Positions 10,019 to 18,181 of a DNA stretch of 23,857 nt are shown piece after piece. The DNA is from Pelargonium cotyledonis. Taxonomy: Eukaryota; Streptophyta; Magnoliopsida; Geraniales; Geraniaceae. Every line of letters starts with the position of its first letter. Position 1 is the stretch's first letter. The position numbers were made by a program, and so were the translations under genes. Location of the stretch: assembly GCA_036897625.1 (NCBI GenBank), contig JAYMTA010000822.1:1-23857 (forward strand), read 5' to 3'. Under the pieces are notes generated by a model. The model was not told the DNA's origin. It worked only from the letters and a program-made list of their open reading frames with translations, and did no database searches.

Positions 10019-10126
10019 ATATTTATATATAAATTGAAGAGAAACTACTATGCATTTTCTAGCCGGCGATCACAGCAACTACACTTGACTTTTCCTTCTA
10101 GCTTTTTATGCTTGTACACTTTGACT
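10019..10126 (-). promoter_or_regulatory. Promoter block of the intact LRR-RLK: TATA box and two W-boxes
   Basis: On the - strand tttatatataaatat (10019-10033) is a strong TATA box about 60 nt upstream of the ATG at 9961. W-box cores TTGACT are at 10085-10090 and 10121-10126. Spacing and surrounding sequence match the block at 6467-6572. Confidence 0.65.
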
Positions 10127-10578
10127 TTTACCTTTGTGGTTTTGGTAACATATACAGATTGTGCATATGTTAGTTAAGATTAGATATTAATTTGCTCTTA
10201 TACACTCATGTGTAAAGTGGTCGCTTATTTTAGGATGGAGTTAATTAGTAGTAATAATAAAGTTGTACTTTCCATCAACATCCCGTTGGCAAACATATAC
10301 TACTTGTAGAAGTTACGCAAAAGTTTTTTCTGACTTTCGAGTAGTGTTACCAAACAACCTCAAAGTTCATAAATAGATGTAGACAGATAAAATCTAGACC
10401 AATATTCCTTAATGACGCTACAACTCATTAATGAATTAGCCCAAGAAGTCTGTGGCACAAAAGAATTTTTTTCCAAATTTTGGAAATTAAGACATGCAAG
10501 TTTGATGCATAGGGAGAAGACCCTTTACGCGTTTACGGGTCAATAGGTTCAGCTGATCAATTAAAGGCATGATTGGGA

Positions 10579-10663
10579 AACAAGCAACTTCAAACCCGGG
10601 GCCTCGAACGGATCAAGCACCTTAAACCACTTGCTACTCGACCCTGATAACAAGCAACTTCAA
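10579..10663 (-). mobile_element. tRNA-like (SINE head) fragment flanked by 15-bp direct repeats
   Basis: The 15-mer aacaagcaacttcaa occurs at 10579-10593 and exactly again at 10649-10663, flanking 55 bp. Read on the - strand, the insert has an A-box-like tagcaagtgg and, at its end, a B-box-like ccgggttt-ga. This resembles the promoter head of a tRNA-derived SINE with a target-site duplication. The body and tail of a SINE are missing, so a chance or other origin remains possible. Confidence 0.4.
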
Positions 10664-10984
10664 TGTAGCGCAACTAATTTTCGTCCCTACTTGTTTGTCT
10701 AGACATTTTCATAGTCAGGGTTCACTATTTTCACAATTCTCATAACTTCAATGCAACACATCTAATTCAATTGCTTTCTTTTTCAAGAATATGACAAGAT
10801 GTGGACCAACAAAATGATAGTGCTGTACAGGTTTGAAATGTATGCAAGATTATGTCATGCCAAAATGGAAAAAGATCAAGTCTGGCCTACAAGCAAGACT
10901 TTGCAAAATTTGGAATATTAATTCAATCATGCACATTGAATTTCAGTACCCAATTCTGGCATCTGAAGATACCCCTAAATTTAT

Positions 10985-11061
10985 TTCATCACAAACTATT
11001 ACAGCAATTTATAGAATAAGCAACCCACACCACTAATAGTACACAATCTACAAAGTTTAGT
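10985..11061. repeat. Downstream-flank repeat, copy B (matches 3244-3328)
   Basis: Shares ordered blocks with 3244-3328, including tcatcacaaactattac and gtacacaatct. It lies downstream of the decayed RLK at 11373-13540, marking that gene and the RLK at 3349 as copies of one duplicated unit. Confidence 0.75.
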
Positions 11062-11202
11062 TTGTTGAAGGGAAGGGAAAAAAAAAATAACAATCAGCAA
11101 GCTAAGAGCCTAAGATGCTGCCCTCGAAACCGAGCACATAATCATCCACAAGGTACATCACTGTACAAAGGAACACCGAAACTACGTACAGCACAAACAA
11201 CA

Positions 11203-11262
11203 ACCATTGGGAGCAGTTTAAAGTGCTTGATTCCCTCGAAGTCTCAGGTTCGAGTCTTCCTT
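11203..11262 (+). mobile_element. Possible tRNA-derived SINE head fragment
   Basis: Contains ggagcagtttaaagtgctt followed 20-odd bases later by a good Pol III B-box (ggttcgagtc). It aligns with the - strand of 10594-10648 over tttaaRgtgcttgat and the tcgaRg block. No flanking repeats or tail were found. Confidence 0.3.
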
Positions 11263-11372
11263 TAGATTTTGTTAGCATTGTGTATCAAAATAGCATGAAA
11301 GGACTTGATGTGAGTTAGAAGTAGAAGCAATGTGAATCAAATCTAGTCTCCAAACAAACACACATCATATAA

Positions 11373-13540
11373 TCAAGCTTCTGGAATAGGCGCCCTGGGT
11401 ACCTGAACGTACGTGCATTAAAGAATAAAGTATTGCATAATTAGGAAAATCTCATGCGTGGCATGTTCATTAACTGATGGTAATAGATTGAGTTACCTGA
11501 GCTCTATGTCCACGCCGTCCATTATCAATGAGCTTGTCCTTGATCACAAGCGACTTTGCTAACACATCATTGATGTTCATTCTTTCCGTTGGTATTTCTT
11601 CTGAACAAGCAATTCCAATTCCAAAAATCAGAACCAACGAGTCTATGACCTTCTGATTTCTCTCATCACTAGTATTAGACGCATCTTCTTCTCTTCTATC
11701 AAGAAGCATCGGTTCAACAATGTCTGAGCTCTCTTCACATAGTTATATATGAAGGTTCATGTTGTCACTGAACATGTCATCTGTAGGTCTCTTCCCAGAA
11801 AACATCTCAAGAATAAAAATACCATAGCTATACACATCACCATGAGTTGACACCTCACTTCCCATGCTGTACTCTGCATTTATACAAATAAAAATTATTG
11901 TAAGATGATGCAAAAGAAGATAACAAAAGAGCAAATTAAATTGTGTTACCGGAGCAGCATAACCGACGGACGACGGTTCCTCTTACTCCAACAGAGCTTT
12001 CTTCACCAATGCGTGCGACCGTGCGTTGTTGGTTTCATCTGAAAGGAACTTCACCAGCCCAAAGTCACCAACTTGTGCTGTCATTTCATCATCTAGAAGT
12101 ATATTACTAGGCTTCAAGTCACAATGAACAATTGGTGTCTGGCAATACTGATGATGAAGATAATCTAGTGCACTGGCTACATCAATGGCAATATTTAGCC
12201 TTTGAAAAATATTCAACTCCCTTCTTACGTCGCGGACATCCATTTCAGAATTAGGATGCAACCACACCTCAAGGCTCCCAATGATCCTAAACTCGTAGAC
12301 AAGTGCCTTGAAATCATTGCCATGAATATCAATACTCGAACAAGCTGTTATTACTTTAACTAGATTCTAATGCCTGATATTTTTCATTGCCTCACACTCA
12401 GCAATGAAACTTTTAAAAGTTCCTCGTCACTAAAGGTTGAATACTTTAACTGCCACAACTCGATCTTCATCTAGAGTTCCCTTGTAAACTGAACCAAAAC
12501 TACCAACTCCAATCAAACTAGATGAAGAGAATCCATCGGTAGCTTTGATAAGTGCCTGGTAGGACACTTGCAGTAGTGAGTTCTCTGAAGTGCTTGAATC
12601 TGTCTTCTCACTTTTCTTTTTTAACCAAAAGAGTAGTGAGCACAGTGTGATCATAAACGCTCCAAAAAACGCCAAAACTATACATCTAACGATTTTTAAC
12701 CAACCGCTAAAACTCTTATTCTTGGGATTCTCACTGAAGTTGCATACTTGTAGATGAAATTCAGCTGTTCCTCCACACAGCTCTTTGTTTCCCTCCAGTG
12801 AAGTTCCACTTGCATTTTTAAAGACGCCTCCGTCTGGTACCAAGCCCACAAAATTATTGGAAGAGAGAGGTTTAGATACTTTAGCAAAGGTAAATCCTCC
12901 AAAAACTTAGGAATTTCACCAAACAAATTGTTGTGAGAAAGATCTAAATACTCCAAACTTTTCAAAGAGCTTAGCGATGAAGGAATGTTGCCATGAAAGA
13001 AATTGTTATGTATCTTTAAATTGTTGTGAGAAAGCTCAAGTCATCCGCTTCCCAAAATCCCAAAGAGTTTAGGCCAATAGCGAAAAAGTAGAGCTTGTTG
13101 AGTTTCTTCAAATTTGGCACTTTTCCAGTAAAATTGTTTTGGGTGAGAATAAGCATCTCCAAATTTGAGGCATTGGATAATGAGGAAGGAATAGAACCAG
13201 CGAACCGGTTGTCTCCAATGCTAAAGTATGTGAGTTGTGAAAAATAGGTGAACAAATCCGAGGGAAGACTCCCATGGAGTTTGTTTGATCCCACATCAAA
13301 CTCCACCATAGAGGAGATGTTGAAAATTGATGGAGGGATGGTACCCTCCAACCCATTTGCAGCTAGTGCAAAAAGTCCCAGGTTTTTAAGGTTGCAAGAG
13401 TGGAGGGGATAGTCCCACTTGGATGATTTGCTGACATATAAAATGTTGTAAGGGAAGACATGTTTCCAATAGAAGAAGGGATGTTGCCTATAAGATTATT
13501 ATGACCGATATCTAGTACCTCGAGTTTTATCAATGAGCCA
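11373..13540 (-). pseudogene. Decayed, 5'-truncated LRR receptor-like kinase (exon 1 remnant 11950-13540, exon 2 11497-11873, exon 3 11373-11402)
   Basis: Homology to the neighbouring RLKs starts abruptly at about 13540 within LRR 5, so signal peptide, LRRNT and first LRRs are gone. LRRs about 11-20 are missing: DDLSFL near 13030 is followed directly by the LRR-20 segment NNFFHGNIPSSL. Further damage: 1-nt gain near 12860; CAG to TAG and CGA to TGA in neighbouring codons just after VFNL (about 12430-12436); a third stop in the following NIRH block (about 12367); FMVNGS changed to FRIIGS; a frameshift and about 10 inserted bases before GYAAP (11965-11980); one base missing at the exon 1 end; and a deleted, shifted stretch near 11730-11745. 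Exon 3 still encodes VPRAPIPEA and TGA. Kinase blocks HCDLKPSN and DFG remain readable. It cannot encode a receptor. Confidence 0.92.
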
Positions 13541-13787
13541 CTCATTTCAACTAATTGAGCGATACAAGTTTAGAGACAGACTAATTGAGCATAACATACA
13601 CCAGAAAAAGAGGCCCAGCAAGGGAGACTTCAACTGCAGAAACAGAATGGGAAGAGCTCAAGCTTTGAAGGGACCATGAGCCGGACTGTCTGGGTGCGGA
13701 GGAGAGAAGGCTAGCTTGCAATCAAGAAACCGACACACGCGATCTTTATTGATGTGTGGACTTTTCTCGAAACAAGTTGGCAATGAA
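13541..13787. other. Junction between the truncated RLK and the 3' flank of the next RLK
   Basis: Sequence unlike the RLKs begins at about 13541. An 11-mer actaattgagc occurs at 13550-13560 and 13580-13590. The rest is probably the 3' UTR and flank of the RLK pseudogene that ends at 13788. Confidence 0.45.
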
Positions 13788-16700
13788 TCAAGCTTCTGGA
13801 ATCCTGGGTACCTGTATATACATAAACAAGAAGCTATTGCATAATTACAAAAATCAAAGGGCCTGACCTGTTCATAACTGATAGTAGATTGAGTTACCTG
13901 AGTACTATTTCCATGCCCTCCATTATCAATGAGCTTGTCCTTGATCACAAGCAACTTTGCTAATACATCACTGATGTTCATTCTTTCTGTTGGTATTTCA
14001 TCTGAACAAGAAACTCCGATTCCGAAAATGAGAACCAATAATTCAATAACCTTCTGGTTTCTCTCACTATTTTTGTAAGTCTCATCTTCGTCTCTTCTAT
14101 CAAGAAGCATTGGTTCAGCAATGTCTTCAACATCCTGAGGCAGAGCTCTCTTCACATAGCTATGAAGGTTCATGTTGTCACTGAACATGTCATCGGTAGG
14201 TCTCTTCCCAGAGAACATCTCGAGCAGAAGCATACCATAGCTATACACATCACCATGAGTTGACACCTCACTTCCCATGCCATACTCGACAAAAATAGGT
14301 ACATGTTAAAAATCTTGTACAAGTTCATGTGACAAAAGAAGATACAAACAGTGAAATAGTGTATTACCTGGGCAGCATAACCTATTGTTCCTCTTACTCC
14401 TGAAGCACTTGCTTGACTTGTATTTGTGTTGTTGGTCCCCTCTGAAAGGAACTTCACCAGCCCAAAGTCACCAACTTGTGCAGTCATTTCATCGTCTAGA
14501 AGAACATTACTTGGCTTGAGATCTCAATGAACAATTGGTGTCTGGCTGTACTGATGATGAAGATAATCCAGAGCACAAGCTACATCAGTGGCAACATTTA
14601 GTCTCTGAACAAGATCCAACTTCTTTCTAACATCATGGACATCGGATTCAAAACTAGAATGCAGCCACTCCTCTAGGCTCCCGTTGACCATAAACTCGTA
14701 GACAAGTGCCTTGAAATCATTGGCATGAATATCAATACTCAAGCACGCTGTTATTACCTTAACAAGATTCCGATGTCTGATATTCTTCATTGCCTCACAC
14801 TCAGCAACGAAACTGTTAAAAGCTCCTCGCCGCTGAAGGTTGAATACTTTAACTGCCACAACTCGGTCTTCATCTAGAGTTCCCTTATAGACAGAACCAA
14901 AACTGCCAACTCCAATCAAATTAGATGAAGAGAACTCATCAGTAGCTTTGAGAAGTGTTTGGTAGGACACCTGCAATAGCGAGTTCTCGGGAGTCGTTGA
15001 AGCAATATTCTCACTTTTCTTTCTTAACCAAAAGAGAAGAAAAGTAGCTACAAGAACTATACCAAGAAATGCCAAAATCACAGCTAGAGAAATTTTCAAC
15101 CTTCTGCTCAATCTCTTATTCTTTGCACTCTTGTTGATGAAGTTGCAAGCTCGCAAATGAAATTCTGGAATTCCTCCACACAGCTCATTGTTTCCTTCAA
15201 CTGATGTTACACTTGCATTTCTGAAGACACCTTCTTCCGGTACCATGCCAACAAAATTATTGAAAGAAAGGTTCAATTGTTTCAACAAATCCAGATGAAC
15301 TAGAAATTCTGGAATTTCACCTGAAAAATTGTTCTGAGAAACGTCTAAATAGTCTAGGCCTTTCAAAGAACTTAATGACAAAGGAATGGAGCCGTGGAAG
15401 AAATTATTATCCAACCTTAACTTCTCCAGACTTGCACAATTGCCAAGACTATTAGGAATTTCACCTGATAATCTATTTCTGGAAACAGACAATGCACCAA
15501 GATTTTTCAGATTTCCAACTTCAACTGGTAAGGTACCCGAGAAATGATTACGAGACAAGTCGAGTTGAATGGTTAGTGATGAGATATCAAAAATCTGTTT
15601 AGGAATGGTGCCATTGAGATTATTATCAGCAAACCTTAATGCCAGCAAATTTGTCCAATTCCCCAAACTTGGAGGTATGCTACCTTGAAGCCTGTTGCTA
15701 AACAAATCAATATTCATCAGCTGGTTTAAATTTCCCATTGAAGATGGGATGTTTCCTGTCAATTTATTGTTGCCTAAGTACAATACTCTTAGCTTTTTTG
15801 AAGATCTCCAAGTTCTTTGGGAATGCTACCAGAGAGATTGTTGCAATACTCTTAGCTTTTTTGAAGATCTCCAAGTTCTTTGGGAATGCTACCACAGAGA
15901 TTGTTGTTTGAGATACCAAGAGTATCCAAGTTCTTGAGGTTACCTATACCAGCTGGAATTGTTCCTTCAATTTGATTTTCTTCCATTGACAGCACGCGCA
16001 GTTGGCTCGACAAGTTGCTGATAGATTCAGGCAATACTCCACCCAAATTGTTAACAAAAATTTGCAAGATTTGTAAACTAGTGACATTGGTGAGAGTGTT
16101 GATGAAGCTCAAGTCATCTGTTTCCCCGAACCCCAGAGAGTTTTTGGTTACAAGAAATGCTCGAAGCTGATGAAGTTTCTCCAAATTTGGAACTTTCCCA
16201 CTAAGTTTGTTTACTGTAAGAATAAAGCTCTCCATATTTGATGCATTTGATAAGGATGAAGGAATAGAGCCCATGAATTGGTTATAGGCAATGCTAAAGA
16301 AGGTGAAATGTGAAAAGTAAATGAACAAATCCGAGGGAAAACTCCCATGGAGTTGATTATCTCCCACATCAAACATCTCCATAGAGGAGATATTCAAGAG
16401 TGATGGAGGAATGGTTCCCTCAAACCGGTTTTCACCTATGGTTAGGATTGTGAGGTTTCTCAGGTTGCCAAGAGTGTCGGGGATAGTCCCGCTTAGATGA
16501 TTTGTTGTAACAGCAAACATGACGAGGGATGACAAGTTTCCAAATGAAGAATGGATGTTTCCTACAAGATTATTACAACGAAGATAGAGTACCTTGAGTT
16601 TTATCAACGAGCCAAGCTCCAATGGGATCTTCCCTCCGAGCTGGTTGTAACCAAGCCTGAGTTGGATGAGATTGTGGCAGCTTGATAAGTTTGCAGGAAT

Positions 16701-17117
16701 TTCTCCTGCTAGAGAATTATTGTGAATGAACAAAGCTTGCAGTCTACGCAAGCGACCCACTTCAGGAGGGATTTCATTGCTCAAGCTGTTGTTTTGGAGA
16801 TAAACTTTTTCGAGGAAGCTTAAGTTTCCAATGTATGGAGATATGGACCCGGCAAGGTTTTGTGACTGAAGGTCTAGTACAATCACTCTTTGGCGCCTAC
16901 GAGCACATGTAACGCCACTCCACTGGCAGAAATGGATGGAGTTGTTCCACGAGCTCAACACCCCGAGAGGATCATCAGTAATGCTGGCCTTGAATGCGCG
17001 CAAAGCTAACCGATCAGTCTCGTTGCTAAGAATTGCAGAGGAGGCTGAGTGAAAGCAAAAGGAAAGAGTAAGAAAACAGAATAAGCAGAGATTTGAAGAA
17101 AACAATTTGGAATCCAT
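13788..17117 (-). pseudogene. LRR receptor-like kinase pseudogene, near full length (exon 1 14368-17117, exon 2 13898-14284, exon 3 13788-13811)
   Basis: Domains in order: MDSK start at 17117 and signal peptide, LRRNT with HFCQWSGVTC, LRRs, LRR cap, membrane span, non-RD kinase. Three features break or alter it. First, an A6 run where A4 is expected shifts the frame in the LRRs (TAA at 15852-15854), and the 63 bp carrying this lesion is tandemly doubled. Second, the catalytic-loop HCD is H-stop-D: TGT became TGA at 14524-14526. Third, one base is missing from the end of exon 1 (GCTGCCCAG) and the intron 1 acceptor AG is CG, but the next AG two bases later would restore frame as YAAQ-YGMGSE, losing the APE motif. 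Exon 3 encodes VPRIPEA and TGA after intron 13812-13897. Downstream kinase sequence is well kept, so the loss looks recent. Sequencing or assembly error could explain the doubled segment only. Confidence 0.88.
15781..15906. repeat. 63-bp tandem duplication inside the LRR region
   Basis: 15781-15843 and 15844-15906 are identical except for one base (agagag versus acagag). The unit is 21 codons long and spans most of one LRR. Each copy contains the same T6 run (15794-15799, 15857-15862; A6 on the coding strand), so the frameshift arose before the doubling. Confidence 0.92.
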
Positions 17118-17187
17118 ATGGGAAAGAAGCATATATCAAATGGAAAGACAGGTTCGATCTTGATATGATCCTATGGTTTTGGTTACA

Positions 17188-17278
17188 TATTTATAAGGTT
17201 TTTCTCTATATCTTAGCATACAATAATCGAAGATCCTAGGCCGGCCATCACAGTATCTACACTTGACTTATTCATCTA
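17188..17278 (-). promoter_or_regulatory. Promoter block of the RLK pseudogene: TATA box and one W-box
   Basis: On the - strand tataaata (17188-17195) is a TATA box about 70 nt upstream of the ATG at 17117. TTGACT is at 17273-17278, in a context (acacttgactta) like that of the two other RLK promoters. The second W-box seen in the others is not present. Confidence 0.55.
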
Positions 17279-18181
17279 GCATATTATGTTTGGCCATTTT
17301 GAATTTGGTCACAGCTAATTGTGATAGCATTGGTTTTTTTTACCAGAAGATAACAAACAAGACATATATAAACAAATATGAAAACCAAGACCTCTTTGGT
17401 ATATATTAAGACATAATCAAGTCAATGGATTGAGCTAGCTCAAGTCAATAAATAATGCACATTATATATATACATCTTGTTGGTCTTGGATCAGATTTAT
17501 CTTTCTATTCAAGATTACTCTTTTTTTTTCTATCAGCAAGCAGTACTTCGTACTTATAATCCGAGGGATATACAAAGTACAAAGAAGCTCGAAAAGGCTT
17601 AAAAATTGTTACAAGTGGGGGCAACAAAGCTAGGAGAAGAGAACCATGTTGAGAAAACATCAAACAAAGAAGAGCTCATAGGTTGTCATATCCTAGTTGT
17701 ACACTGGAAATTTTTGTTTTTATGCGTTCCTCTATGACTTATATTTCCTCTTCGTTTGTGGAGTTTGTGGCGGCCGTTTTAGTAAAAGAGCGTGTTTTAC
17801 GATCAAACAACTTATTTTGGGCTATACGCTAAAAAGGACACACACTTTGGTCTTAATATTTTAGTATTATCACCTCTAATATAACATTCTAACATTGGGT
17901 AATGTCATCGGACTTTTCCAAAAAAGAAAAATTCGGGAGCAAATTTTGCCAAGAGGTACCATCACATATTTTGCCGGAAAACATCAACTTTAAATAACTC
18001 ATAAGTGGTCATCCAGAACAAATGCGTTTTACAATCGAACGGCTTGTACTGTGATGTGTGTTAAGAAGGATGCGCATTTATGTCTCATCTTTTTCCTTGA
18101 ACCGAAAGAAACAACCTCTGTTTCCAGAGATTTAAGTCGAAGCAGAAGCTGCTGTAAATTCCAATTTCTGAGCAGTCCCCA
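17279..18181. other. Intergenic region between divergent RLK and PPR genes
   Basis: No ORF of note. From about 17700 onward it resembles 21845-22124 in scattered blocks, and from about 18095 closely resembles 22030-22124, so it contains the duplicated 5' flank of the PPR gene. The last part is probably 5' UTR. Confidence 0.5.

Larger units (their letters stand above)
10127..11372. other. Intergenic region with SINE-like fragments
   Basis: No convincing gene. It holds a 55-bp tRNA-like insert flanked by 15-bp repeats (10579-10663), the downstream-flank repeat (10985-11061), and a second tRNA-like stretch (11203-11262). Small ORFs at 10833-11036 and 11062-11265 have no recognisable product and overlap repeats. 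Confidence 0.55.

Noticed and set aside
11062..11265. 67-codon + strand ORF
   Set aside because: It overlaps a SINE-like stretch, has low-complexity Asn/Thr/Lys composition and no family resemblance.
17118..17132. ATG at 17132, five codons upstream of MDSK
   Set aside because: MDSK is the start shared with the intact RLK; the extra residues are not shared.
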